Positions 28,177 to 36,528 of a stretch of DNA of 64,000 nt are shown one piece after another. The position numbers and the translations under genes were made by a program. The stretch is from positions 1 through 64,000 of the forward strand of contig NZ_JAFFQD010000010.1 in NCBI RefSeq assembly GCF_016918565.1, in the 5' to 3' direction. The notes beneath the pieces are model-generated. The model saw only the letters and a list, made by a program, of their open reading frames with translations. It had not been told where the DNA came from and ran no database searches. This DNA is from Desulfogranum marinum. GTDB taxonomy: Bacteria > Desulfobacterota > Desulfobulbia > Desulfobulbales > Desulfobulbaceae. How positions within the stretch are numbered: position 1 is the stretch's first letter; every line of letters starts with the position of its first letter.

Positions 28177-29448
28177 CTACAGTTTTTCCAGAGCTTGGGA
28201 AAAATCGGCAATAATGTCGTCAACACCCTCAATCCCTACAGAGACCCGTATTAACTCAGGTAAAACACCAGCCTTGAGCTGGTCCTCTTCACTCAGCTGA
28301 CGGTGGGTCATGCTTGCAGGATGGAGAACGCCAGTTCTCACATCAGCCACATGAACAACTCGTTCAGCAAGCTGCAGTGCATCCATCACACGTTCAGCAG
28401 CGGCACTGCCACCCTGTACACCGAAGGTTAAGACACCGCTGCCGGCCTTCATATACTTGACACAGAGCTCATAATTAGGGTCACTTTCCAAACGAGGATA
28501 TTTTACCCAGGTAACCTTTTCATGCTTTTCTAGATACTCTGCCAGTTTGAGGGCATTTTCACTGTGTCGCTCCATGCGAAGATGCAGTGTTTCCAAGCCC
28601 TTGTTAGAAAGAAAAGCATTCTGGGGGCTCATATAGCAACCAACATCACGAACCCACTGCACCCTTGCCTTGACGATATAGGCGTTCGGGCCAAAGGTAT
28701 CCACATAACTCAGGCCGTGATACGATTCATCAGGCTCAGTCATGCCGGGAAACTTGCCGTTTGCCCAATTGAAAGTTCCTCCATCCACGATCATCCCGCC
28801 AACACTTGTGGCATGGCCATCCACATACTTTGTTGTTGAGTGAATGACAATATCAGCTCCCAGTTGCAGAGGATTGCAGAGATAAGGTGTGGGAAACGTG
28901 TTATCCACGATAAAAGGAACATCCATTTCTTTGGCAATTGCTGAAAATTTTTCAAAATTCAGCATATCGGTTCCAGGGTTTGACAAGCTCTCGCCAAAGA
29001 GGAGTTTGGTATTGGATTGAAACGACTGTTTCACCTCTTCAGGAGAGGCTTCGGGATCGACAAAGCTCACCTCAATCCCAAGTTTTTTCATTGTATGTTT
29101 AAAGAGATTGAACGTTCCACCGTAGAGGGTTGAAAGGGCAACGAAATGATCGCCGGCTTCACAAATATTGAGAACCGAAATGGTGGAGGCAGTCTGCCCG
29201 GAAGAAAGGGCAAGAGCCCCGACCCCACCTTCAAGCGCAGCCATCTTATTCTCAAAGACCTCGACCGTAGGGTTGCTGATCCGTGAATACATATGGCCGG
29301 CAACTTTCAAGTCAAAAAGATCTGCAATGGCTTGGCAGCTATCGTATTTATAGGTGGTACTCTGAACAATGGGGGCAACACGTGGTTCTCCGTTCTTCGG
29401 CGAATAGCCGCTCTGCACCGCCTTTGTCTCCATACTCCAATCTTTCAT
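28177..29448 (-). CDS. metY: O-acetylhomoserine sulfhydrylase (MetY type, PLP enzyme)
   Basis: The start at ATG 29448 is favoured by GAGG 9 nt upstream and gives 423 residues; a longer frame to 29514 lacks this. The protein uses sulfide and O-acetylhomoserine to make homocysteine directly. The PLP lysine is K207 in IHSTTKYVDGH, and earlier the sequence shows MYSRISNPTVEVFE and LSSGQTAS, which bind the phosphate, and later YHGLSYVDTFGPNAYI, typical of this clade rather than cystathionine synthase. In a sulfide-producing cell this is a logical methionine route. A LysR-type gene is divergent and may control it. Confidence 0.93.
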   Translation of the reverse strand: MKDWSMETKAVQSGYSPKNGEPRVAPIVQSTTYKYDSCQAIADLFDLKVAGHMYSRISNPTVEVFENKMAALEGGVGALALSSGQTASTISVLNICEAGDHFVALSTLYGGTFNLFKHTMKKLGIEVSFVDPEASPEEVKQSFQSNTKLLFGESLSNPGTDMLNFEKFSAIAKEMDVPFIVDNTFPTPYLCNPLQLGADIVIHSTTKYVDGHATSVGGMIVDGGTFNWANGKFPGMTEPDESYHGLSYVDTFGPNAYIVKARVQWVRDVGCYMSPQNAFLSNKGLETLHLRMERHSENALKLAEYLEKHEKVTWVKYPRLESDPNYELCVKYMKAGSGVLTFGVQGGSAAAERVMDALQLAERVVHVADVRTGVLHPASMTHRQLSEEDQLKAGVLPELIRVSVGIEGVDDIIADFSQALEKL

Positions 29449-29629
29449 TCTTTTAACCTCATCATAAAAACTCTTAAAGTGGCACCCAACAGGCTTTACG
29501 CCGAAACATTGCAACCAATTATCCTTGTATACGCGGGGCTACTTTCGCAATCTTCAAAAGTGACGATTGACAAAGTAATAGCGATGATGAATAAATAAAA
29601 GTTAAACATTATAAACCACAGGTTAATTC
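29449..29629. promoter_or_regulatory. Divergent control region between metY and a lysR gene
   Basis: The 181-nt region between two divergent starts is the expected site for LysR binding and both promoters. I could not pick out a convincing T-N11-A palindrome or -10/-35 pair by eye. Confidence 0.45.
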
Positions 29630-30568
29630 ATGCTTAAAACAATTGACTTAAATAAGTTAAAGGTTTTCTACTATATTTACACCTGCAACAGCATCAGTCA
29701 TGCGGCAAAAGAACTCAATGTCACCCCCTCCGCCATCAGCCAGAATTTAAAAAATCTGGAAGCTGAGATACAAACACGCCTCTTTACCCGGATACACAAA
29801 AAACTCATCCCAACAGCTGAAGCCAAAACACTTATTCACATTCTGGAACCATTTTTCCTTGAACTGGAAGAGGGCTTGAAAAATTTCATCATTGGCAAGA
29901 ACACGCCGTATGGAATGTTGCGCCTGGGAGTTCCAGTAGAATTCGGGAAGACCTATCTGCCATGGATAATCAGTCAGTTCAGAAAAAAATATCCCAATGT
30001 GACCTTTTCTCTAGCCTTGGGTAACCAGGAAACACTTTTACAATTGATAGCAGCCGGAGAGTTGGATTTCGCCATTGTGGACCTCTTTCTTAACCAAAAA
30101 TCGTCTGCCAGCAATCTTGATCAATACCATGTTGAGGCCATCCTAGATGAAGAGATCATCCTTGCGTGTTCTACATCGTATTACCATCAGCATCTCAACG
30201 ACGACCTCTCTGTTAACACTCTTCTCAAACAGGATTTCATTTCGTATGACAACAACTCCCTGGCCATAAACGGCTGGTTTAAACATCATTTTGATAAACA
30301 ATCGGCAAAAGTCAAAGTGGTGCTGACAGTGGATAGTGTTCAGGCCGTTCTGGCGGCAATCGAAAATGATATTGGTCTTGGCGTCATCACTTCAAACCAG
30401 ATGCATACAGGAAATATCATGCCCATCACTACCCACAAACATGAAATTATCAATACAATATCACTGATTCAGCTTAAGGATAAAATCCCTACCCTCACCG
30501 AGAAAACATTTCAAAATTTCCTTAAAACAGCGCTGCAAACCTCAAAACAAACAACTTTCATTTCCTGA
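29630..30568 (+). CDS. LysR-type transcriptional regulator
   Basis: Residues 1-65 of this 312-residue protein form the winged helix-turn-helix (KVFYYIYTCNSISHAAKELN, then PSAISQNLKNLEAEI). Residues about 90-300 form the two-lobed effector-binding domain (RLGVPVEFGKTYLPWII, LDFAIVDLF, ENDIGLGVITSNQM). It starts at ATG 29630, divergent from metY, and so is the natural candidate regulator of metY. The effector is unknown. The rest of the sequence is lysine-rich and AT-rich, like the surrounding region. Confidence 0.88.
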   Translation: MLKTIDLNKLKVFYYIYTCNSISHAAKELNVTPSAISQNLKNLEAEIQTRLFTRIHKKLIPTAEAKTLIHILEPFFLELEEGLKNFIIGKNTPYGMLRLGVPVEFGKTYLPWIISQFRKKYPNVTFSLALGNQETLLQLIAAGELDFAIVDLFLNQKSSASNLDQYHVEAILDEEIILACSTSYYHQHLNDDLSVNTLLKQDFISYDNNSLAINGWFKHHFDKQSAKVKVVLTVDSVQAVLAAIENDIGLGVITSNQMHTGNIMPITTHKHEIINTISLIQLKDKIPTLTEKTFQNFLKTALQTSKQTTFIS

Positions 30569-30688
30569 AAAACAACCGTTTTATTGGTTATTATCGTCGT
30601 TTCCATCACATTAAAACTCAACACCCCCACGAAATATTTTTTTACCTTCAAGATATCAAATAGTTAGATAACGACGCAGGCCTTCAAC

Positions 30689-30704
30689 TTGATTAACCAT
30701 TCAA
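30689..30704. promoter_or_regulatory. TTGA-N8-TCAA palindrome, site A, upstream of gloA
   Basis: TTGATTAACCATTCAA lies just upstream of a TTGACA at 30712, some 210 nt before gloA. It resembles the three sites at 34347, 34714 and 34765 (consensus TTGAnTnAnCAnTCAA, loose). A TetR-family regulator could bind it. This is inferred from sequence only. Confidence 0.45.
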
Positions 30705-30711
30705 GAAAGCA

Positions 30712-30740
30712 TTGACAGACACCTCCCTCCAACTTACCTT
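30712..30740 (+). promoter_or_regulatory. Putative promoter upstream of gloA
   Basis: TTGACA at 30712-30717 followed after 17 nt by TACCTT. The -10 box is poor. It lies immediately after palindrome site A, where a repressor would cover it. Confidence 0.35.
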
Positions 30741-30913
30741 GCTCAGATACTGAAAAATGGTCCACTCAACTGTCCTTGCACAGGCTATGGGCGAGCAACA
30801 ATGCAAAGCTTTTTTGCATCTTCCTGATGATGCATTATTTTATAAATATAAATTATACGAGTCTGACGCTGTAGCGCGTAAGCATCGACATCAATTTCTA
30901 ATAAAGAGAGAAA

Positions 30914-31333
30914 ATGAAATTTTTACATACAATGGTAAGGGTACAAGATCTTGACCAGTCTCTTGATTTTTTTACACAAAAACTTGATCTGGTTGAAACA
31001 AAGCGAAAAGACTATGAAGACGGGCGCTTCACCCTTGTCTACCTGGCAACGGCTCCAGGAGAGCCTGAAGTGGAGCTTACCTACAACTGGGACCAGGATA
31101 CTGCTTACAGTGAAGGTAGAAATTTTGGTCATTTAGCGTTCAGTGTCGAGAATATCTATGCGTACTGTCAGATGTTAATGGACAAAGGGGTTACCATCCT
31201 ACGGCCCCCAAGAGATGGTCATATGGCATTTATTCGTACCCCCGATCAAATTTCCATTGAACTGCTGCAAGAGGGAGAAAAATTGCCGGTCAGGGAGCCA
31301 TGGGCCTCCATGGAAAACAAGGGAACCTGGTAA
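30914..31333 (+). CDS. gloA: Lactoylglutathione lyase (glyoxalase I)
   Basis: This 139-residue VOC-fold enzyme converts the hemithioacetal of methylglyoxal and glutathione to S-lactoylglutathione. The four metal ligands are in place at H5, E54, H73 and E116, matching the E. coli enzyme in position. GHLAFSV and FIRTPDQISIELLQ frame the last two. The start ATG 30914 has AGAGAGAAA before it. The next gene is gshA, encoding glutathione precursor synthesis, which supplies its cofactor; the two probably form an operon. Confidence 0.95.
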   Translation: MKFLHTMVRVQDLDQSLDFFTQKLDLVETKRKDYEDGRFTLVYLATAPGEPEVELTYNWDQDTAYSEGRNFGHLAFSVENIYAYCQMLMDKGVTILRPPRDGHMAFIRTPDQISIELLQEGEKLPVREPWASMENKGTW

Positions 31334-31452
31334 AGAGGATGACCAAAATAAATATTATTCATTATATTCAAATATTTATCTTTTTTATTTTCTAAATCTG
31401 CAACCAGCTTTTACTATGCTTGACCTCGGTCAAGCTGAACAGGAGTTCGAAC

Positions 31453-33129
31453 TTGAAGCAGTCATGGCAAAACACGCTGGAATCATTCTCGCGTTCCCAA
31501 TATTCAGCAGCTCTAAATGGAATTCGCCGCGGTATTGAAAAAGAATCTCTCCGGGTCAATGGTGATTCCAGCTTGGCTTCAACCGCCCACCCTGTATCAC
31601 TCGGTTCACCACTGACCCATCAGTGGATAACCACCGACTATGCCGAAGCATTAATGGAATTTATCACGCCGGTGGACACTAATGCGAAAAAATCGCTCGG
31701 AACCCTGGCCGACATCCATCGACATGTCTATCACCATATCGGCGAGGAGTTGCTCTGGCCGCTCAGCATGCCGTGCACGATTGCAGCAGAAGAGGATATT
31801 ACGCTGGCGCGTTATGGCAACTCCGATGTAGGCAAGACAAAGACCATTTATCGTCAAGGGCTGAAAAACCGTTACGGCAGCATGATGCAGTCTATCGCCG
31901 GAGTGCATTATAATTTCTCCATGCCCGATCACTTCTGGCCGGTATGGCAGCAGATTAAAGATGACAAGCAACCGCTTCAGGATTTTATCTCGGAAAGCTA
32001 CCTTGCGCTAACCCGCAATTTTTTACGCTTTGGCTGGCTGGTACCATACCTTTTTGGTGCTTCGCCGGTTGTGGATTCTTCATTTCTAACGCACACACGC
32101 AGTACATTACCGCTGGAGAATATAGGACGGTCAAGTCATTATCTTCCCCATGCAACGTCCTTAAGAATGAGCAAGCTTGGCTATAACACTCAGGCCCAAG
32201 ACAATCTGGCTATCAGCTACAACAGCCTCCCTGCATTTATCAGCGGGTTACGCCAAGCAACAAGCCAGCCCAATCCCGTGTTTGAAAAAATTGGCGTGAT
32301 GCGGCACGGGGAATACCAGCAACTCAACACCAATACGCTCCAGATAGAAGGCGAACTCTATGCGCCTATCCGCCCCAAACGGGTCACAAGACCCGGTGAA
32401 CGACTCTCCGATGCGCTACAAACTAGAGGCGTCCAATATGTCGAAGTGCGTTCTCTGGATGTCAATCCCTACGCAGAAACAGGGATAGACCTCGAACAAA
32501 TCTACTTTTTAGATATCTTTCTGACCTATTGCCTGCTGAAAGAAAGCCCTGCTTTTTCTTGGCAACAGCAATGTACTGCTAAAAAAAATATGCAGCAGGT
32601 TGCAACCTGCGGCCGAGACGTATCCGTGATACTGCAGGATGGAGAGCGCCCCAGATCGCTGAAAAAATGGGGCGAAGAACTTTTTTCCGACCTGAGTGAG
32701 GTTGCACGCTTACTCGGCAAGCCAGCCCAAAGCATGAAATACCAAAAGGCACTGCACCATCAACATCAAAAACTCAAAGATCCCGCGAAAACACCGTCTG
32801 CGAGGATACTCAAAGATATGGCAGAGCAAAAACTGGAGATCAATGAGCTAGCGTTGAATCTGGCAAAAAAACATCGCCATACACTACTCAAAACTAACTA
32901 CACCCAGGTGCGAAGCTGTGAATTTGCCAGGGAAGCTCTGGTTTCCAGGTCCAAACAAAGGGAACTCGAGAAGAGTAAACCAGCAAACATTAACGACTAC
33001 CTTCGCCTTACACTTGACGTCTTCCCTCCCGCCCCCAAACCGGAAAAGGTATTAAGGGGACAATATTGCCATATACCGCCCAGGTTATGCCCTAATAAAG
33101 CTTCGCACGAATCTACCTGCTGCGCCTAA
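31453..33129 (+). CDS. gshA: Glutamate-cysteine ligase, proteobacterial GshA type
   Basis: This ligase joins glutamate and cysteine with ATP, the first step of glutathione synthesis. I chose the TTG at 31453 because AGGAG lies 8 nt before it and it aligns with the E. coli N-terminus; a TTG at 31420 would add 11 residues. Diagnostic segments are GIRRGIEKESLRVN, WITTDYAEALMEFITP, WPLSMPC and GVHYNFSMPDHFW, the gammaproteobacterial GshA class. The C-terminus is 40 residues longer than the E. coli enzyme. The class is not expected in a typical sulfate reducer, which suggests lateral transfer. It follows gloA. Confidence 0.93.
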   Translation: MKQSWQNTLESFSRSQYSAALNGIRRGIEKESLRVNGDSSLASTAHPVSLGSPLTHQWITTDYAEALMEFITPVDTNAKKSLGTLADIHRHVYHHIGEELLWPLSMPCTIAAEEDITLARYGNSDVGKTKTIYRQGLKNRYGSMMQSIAGVHYNFSMPDHFWPVWQQIKDDKQPLQDFISESYLALTRNFLRFGWLVPYLFGASPVVDSSFLTHTRSTLPLENIGRSSHYLPHATSLRMSKLGYNTQAQDNLAISYNSLPAFISGLRQATSQPNPVFEKIGVMRHGEYQQLNTNTLQIEGELYAPIRPKRVTRPGERLSDALQTRGVQYVEVRSLDVNPYAETGIDLEQIYFLDIFLTYCLLKESPAFSWQQQCTAKKNMQQVATCGRDVSVILQDGERPRSLKKWGEELFSDLSEVARLLGKPAQSMKYQKALHHQHQKLKDPAKTPSARILKDMAEQKLEINELALNLAKKHRHTLLKTNYTQVRSCEFAREALVSRSKQRELEKSKPANINDYLRLTLDVFPPAPKPEKVLRGQYCHIPPRLCPNKASHESTCCA

Positions 33130-33322
33130 CACAATCAACCAAGTGCTTTTGTTAAAAATGCGCACGTTGGACCTGTCACCAAAATGTCAGCTTTTGACTT
33201 TATGGCTGGATAACCAAACCGCGAAATAAGCCACCACTCAAAAAAGACAGCCTTATTAAACCTGTCTCCCGGTATAGCGGTCGCCCTTTGCTTTCAATTT
33301 AAATAACCGAAATTTCTCGACC
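33130..33322. other. Short non-coding gap after gshA
   Basis: AT-rich sequence with no feature beyond the decayed gene that follows. Confidence 0.35.
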
Positions 33323-33463
33323 ATGACCACACTTGCATTTGATATATATGGAACCTTGATCGACACCAACGGCATTATTGAAACATTAAAAAAAATTATT
33401 AACGATAAAGCAGTAAGTTTTCCCCAGACCTGGCGCGACAAGCAGTTGGAATGTATCCAATAA
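33323..33463 (+). pseudogene. N-terminal fragment of a HAD-type haloacid dehalogenase
   Basis: 46 residues read MTTLAFDIYGTLIDTNGII and later FPQTWRDKQLE. This is the start of an L-2-haloacid dehalogenase with the catalytic nucleophile D7 in the DxYGTL motif. A stop follows at residue 47, and the remaining 170 or so residues of the family are not recognisable downstream. It is a truncated relic. Confidence 0.8.
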
Positions 33464-33590
33464 TTACGAGCATTCTTTATATAATCCGGGCTAATGGTAA
33501 ATTGGATTATTCCTTCTGTAAAACGGTGGACAGATAAACTGTAAAAAAATAAAGGCAATCTGGTAACATCTTCTCCTCAACACTGCCGAC
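33464..33590. other. Debris between HAD fragment and tetR gene
   Basis: No reading frame continues the dehalogenase. It is AT-rich, with no structure noted. Confidence 0.3.
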
Positions 33591-34154
33591 TTACTTCCAG
33601 GGGAGCCAAGGCAGCCCTTCTCTCAGCCCTTGCCGCATACGCTCAACACACCCTTCTCGATAGCCATAAACTCTTACCCCAAAGATGTGCATCATGAGGC
33701 TGGTAGCACGTCGCTGACTCACTTTTTTACTATATTCCTTTTTAAGGTAACTCTCCAGAAGCGCTTCCACTTCATCCAATTTTGCGGACGCGTACTTATA
33801 GAGTTCATTTCCTTCGGCAGCTAATTCAAGCCTTGTTTTGACAAGAAAGCAACTACAATAATTTTCTTTAGCCGACTCCTCGACGACTTCCTCAAGAATC
33901 GTACATAGCCCTTCGCCGACTGTTGGCGCTGCATCCAATATTTTATGTAAGTGAGCTGCTCGTTTTCGGGCATAACTTTCCAACGATTCACGGAACAAGG
34001 CTTCCTTGTTACCAAAGGAATAATAAATAGAGCCAGGCTTGAGGCCGGTTCTTTTCACAACCTGCTCCATTGATGAAGCATTGAAACCTTTTTGCCAAAA
34101 CAGCTCGATCGATTTTTCAATAACTTCGTTTCTATCAAACTGAGCCCTTGCCAT
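33591..34154 (-). CDS. TetR/AcrR family transcriptional regulator
   Basis: Residues 8-55 of this 187-residue protein form the helix-turn-helix (NEVIEKSIELFWQKGFNAS, then GLKPGSIYYSFGNKEALF). The C-terminal ligand domain carries cysteines C84, C100 and C102, the last two in YCSCFLVKT, so a redox- or electrophile-sensing role is conceivable. It lies between the gloA-gshA pair and the peroxiredoxin, and three TTGA-N8-TCAA palindromes lie in the gap upstream. It is probably autoregulated and may control its neighbours; this is inferred. Confidence 0.88.
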   Translation of the reverse strand: MARAQFDRNEVIEKSIELFWQKGFNASSMEQVVKRTGLKPGSIYYSFGNKEALFRESLESYARKRAAHLHKILDAAPTVGEGLCTILEEVVEESAKENYCSCFLVKTRLELAAEGNELYKYASAKLDEVEALLESYLKKEYSKKVSQRRATSLMMHIFGVRVYGYREGCVERMRQGLREGLPWLPWK

Positions 34155-34252
34155 TGCCTTACCTCGTATTCTTATATTGCGATTGTATTTTATTAAAAAG
34201 TAGTAATTTCAGGGTCATGCTTCAACATCAACAAAGTACAAAATTACCAAAA

Positions 34253-34322
34253 TACTCACCGAAGGTCAGTCCATATGGGCCCTGAACTGATGAAAAATCC
34301 GGACTAGATCTTCGCTAAATAA
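34253..34322 (+). repeat. Dispersed repeat family Y, shortened copy
   Basis: CTCACCGAAGGTCAGTCCAT is followed directly by CCTGAACTGATGAAAAATCC. In the copy at 15432 these two blocks are about 90 nt apart, so the middle is deleted here. Confidence 0.6.
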
Positions 34323-34346
34323 TGACAGGAAGCATACCACACCCAT

Positions 34347-34362
34347 TTGAATAATCACTCAA
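34347..34362. promoter_or_regulatory. TTGA-N8-TCAA palindrome, site B
   Basis: TTGAATAATCACTCAA. It differs from the reverse complement of site C at one base in 16, and is about 190 nt upstream of tetR. Confidence 0.5.
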
Positions 34363-34713
34363 AAAACTACGCGCCAATTTGATTACCCAGTCAAGCTAAT
34401 AGCTTTTACAAAATAGGCTATCATTACCAGCCATTGAACGAATGAAAAAGAACACCTCCTTCTCTTGCCGAGGTGAGGTCCACGCACCGATTGTGAATAT
34501 CGTAATCGTTTACCGATTCTCCCTTTTCGTCATCATCAGTGACCATTAAAGTACGTAGAGTCGACAAGCGCAGTGTAGCACATCCACGCCGAACAGTCGG
34601 ATAGTCGAAAATGGTAAACAATTACCTTTATACATTTGATAAAAGGTACAAATTAAATTGAGTATTTTCTTACAACAACAGTGTAATCACTGTGAGAAGG
34701 CAAGCTAATCATT

Positions 34714-34729
34714 TTGAGTGATCATTCAA
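34714..34729. promoter_or_regulatory. TTGA-N8-TCAA palindrome, site C
   Basis: TTGAGTGATCATTCAA sits inside a 20-nt near-palindrome (TTTTGAGTGATCATTCAAAA) with only one mismatched pair, the best operator candidate of the four. Confidence 0.55.
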
Positions 34730-34764
34730 AAAAAATATTAACAATGCTATCCTCCCCGCTTAAG

Positions 34765-34780
34765 TTGATTAAATATTCAA
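34765..34780. promoter_or_regulatory. TTGA-N8-TCAA palindrome, site D
   Basis: TTGATTAAATATTCAA is nearly identical to site A upstream of gloA and lies about 370 nt before the peroxiredoxin start. Confidence 0.45.
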
Positions 34781-35136
34781 CGTGTTTTTGTTAACAATCA
34801 AAGAATTAAGCAATTATTATGTTTCTTGATCGTTAGAAAAACAGATTTTGATAACCCGCGAAAAAGTCCTCGACTATGCGACATTTTCTGCCGTGTCTGC
34901 TTATGGGGTATGGGTTACTCCATGATTCACTTTGCAACAGTGCTCACCGGCGTGGCCCCTCATCTGATGGACTCCCTACAGCAATTACTGGTTGCAAATT
35001 TACATGGAAAAGAAGGGATGGAAGCTCATTTATCAAGCTGGCCCCTTAACTAAAATGCTCAATGATAACGACAAGCTGCTTACGATAAAATATATGATTT
35101 CGGCAGCAAATTCGCTTAAACACCATGGAGGCCAAC

Positions 35137-35784
35137 ATGACATTACAAGAGAAACTGAGTGCAATGAAAAAGGAGTCTATGGCAACAAGACCCCCTGAGG
35201 TTGTTGCCACTCTGCTTCAAGAGGTTGAAAATCTTATCCAAGCTGGAATCGCTGACAACGCACTAAAGGTTGGTGAAACGCTTCCTGACTTCTCACTTCC
35301 CGATGAAAAAGGACAGTTAGTCAGCAGTAAGGATCTTCTTAGCAAAGGTCCACTGGCGATCAATTTTTATAGAGGAATCTGGTGACCTTACTGCAACGTG
35401 GAGCTGGAAGCTCTGCAGGAAGTCTATGGCCAAGTACAAAAACTTGGCGGCTCACTTATTGCGATTTCCCCCCAACTGGGAAAATACACAAAACAGGTTG
35501 TGAAAAAGCACCACCTAACCTTTCCGGTCCTCACAGATGAAGGCAACACGGTTGCCGACTCATTTGGCCTGCTCTTTACAGTGCCGGCAAAGCTAAAGGA
35601 GATCTACCTCAGTTTTGGTATCGATTTGCAACGATTCAATGGTAATGATACGTGGGAACTCCCTATGTCAGGAAGGTTTCTCATCGATAATAAAGGTATT
35701 ATCAGAAAGACCGATGTACATCCAGATCATACTATCAGGCCTGAACCAAGTGAAATAGTAGAGTTCATACAATCATTGGATTAA
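35137..35784 (+). CDS. Selenocysteine-containing AhpC/TSA peroxiredoxin-like protein
   Basis: The frame of 215 residues runs from ATG 35137 (GGAGG six nt upstream) to TAA 35784 with a single in-frame TGA at 35383-35385. That codon falls exactly where the family has its peroxidatic cysteine: the text reads FYRGIW-U83-PYC86-NVELEAL, a UPYC version of the usual CPYC. Up- and downstream parts are otherwise intact, with LPDFSLPDEKGQLV, SPQLGKYTKQV and FPVLTDEGNTVADSFGLLF. A hairpin suited to a bacterial SECIS follows. I read TGA as selenocysteine, not a stop; the protein should reduce peroxides with thioredoxin or a similar thiol donor. The alternative, a nonsense mutation, is less likely. Confidence 0.85.
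35383..35418 (+). promoter_or_regulatory. SECIS-like element: UGA codon plus stem-loop
   Basis: Starting 5 nt after the UGA, CTGCA (35391-35395) pairs with TGCAG (35414-35418) and GAGCT (35401-35405) with AGCTC (35409-35413), with a 5-nt 5' bulge and apical loop GGA. The apical loop lies about 20 nt from the UGA, as in known bacterial SECIS elements bound by SelB. The loop G residues also fit. Folding software and SelB assays are not available here. Confidence 0.7.
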
Positions 35785-35864
35785 AGTCTACATTTCAAGT
35801 AGATGCAGATATAAAGCACACAAAAAAAAACCAGACAAACCACAGATTCGTTTTCTCCTGGTGA

Positions 35865-36380
35865 GCTTTAGATGCCAATTTCTACCGCGGTGCCACGGTA
35901 GCATTAACGGCTGCCGGGAGCGCAGCCGTTGATGGTGCCCTCCCCCTGCTCGATTATACTGCCAAGGTCTACCTTATTGCCAATGAGCTAGACGTTACCC
36001 AGGAGTTAGAGAGTAAATTACACTCAAGCGATGTAGACCATATCGCTGATGGTATCGAAGCAATAGTTGGAGAACATGCTGTAGAATCGATGCGACTTGA
36101 AAACGGACAAACGATAGAAACCGAAGGTGTTTTCATTGAACTAGGTTCAAAAGGAGCACTGGACCTGGCCGCCCAAATCGGCGTTCAACTGGACACAGAG
36201 TCATTCAAGTATATAGAAACCAACAAAAAACAAGAAACTAGTATTACCGGCATCTATGCAGCCGGTGACATGGTAGGACCTCCTTATCAAATGGCAAAAG
36301 CTGTCGGTGAAGGATGTGTTGCAGGAATGGAAGCTACCACTCACGCTCGCTCACTTATCCTTCAGTTGGAAAGGGTTTAG
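35865..36380 (+). pseudogene. Thioredoxin reductase, C-terminal two-thirds (decayed)
   Basis: The frame reads FYRGATVALTAAGSAAVDGA, the NADPH-domain start with GxGxxA turned into AAGSAA, then KVYLIANELDVTQELESKL, and the FAD end GIYAAGDMVGPPYQMAKAVG. The N-terminal FAD part and the CxxC redox pair are absent; a stop codon (35862-35864) closes the frame on the left. It lies 80 nt after the selenocysteine peroxiredoxin and once may have been its reductase. It is a relic unless rearranged elsewhere. Confidence 0.75.
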
Positions 36381-36528
36381 CAGATTCGTTGAAGCAACTT
36401 CTAGTTACGGAGCAGCCTCAAAATTTGAAAAATTTTACAAAAACGAATACTTAAACAATAAAAATTGAATAACAAATTGCCTAAACAGGCTCAGAGATTA
36501 ATCAAAATCACGAAAAAGGAGAATGCAT

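Larger units (their letters stand above)
34155..35136. other. Long divergent gap between tetR and the peroxiredoxin gene
   Basis: Nearly 1 kb without a convincing gene. It holds a repeat Y copy, three operator-like palindromes, a degenerate piece of the GTAGGGTGGA palindromic repeat near 34560 (AGTGTAGCACATCCACGCC), and a hairpin CACCTC / GAGGTG near 34455-34475. Open frames at 34826-35053 and 34992-35198 lack ribosome sites or recognisable domains. Confidence 0.45.

Noticed and set aside
30757-30954. 65-codon frame upstream of gloA
   Set aside because: It overlaps the gloA start in another frame and has no ribosome binding site or recognisable sequence.
34826-35053. 75-codon frame upstream of the peroxiredoxin
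   Set aside because: No ribosome site or family, and it lies in the operator-rich leader.
35137-35385. Reading the peroxiredoxin as two broken genes split by a TGA stop
   Set aside because: The TGA sits exactly at the catalytic Cys, the frame resumes immediately, no other lesion exists, and a SECIS-like hairpin follows.
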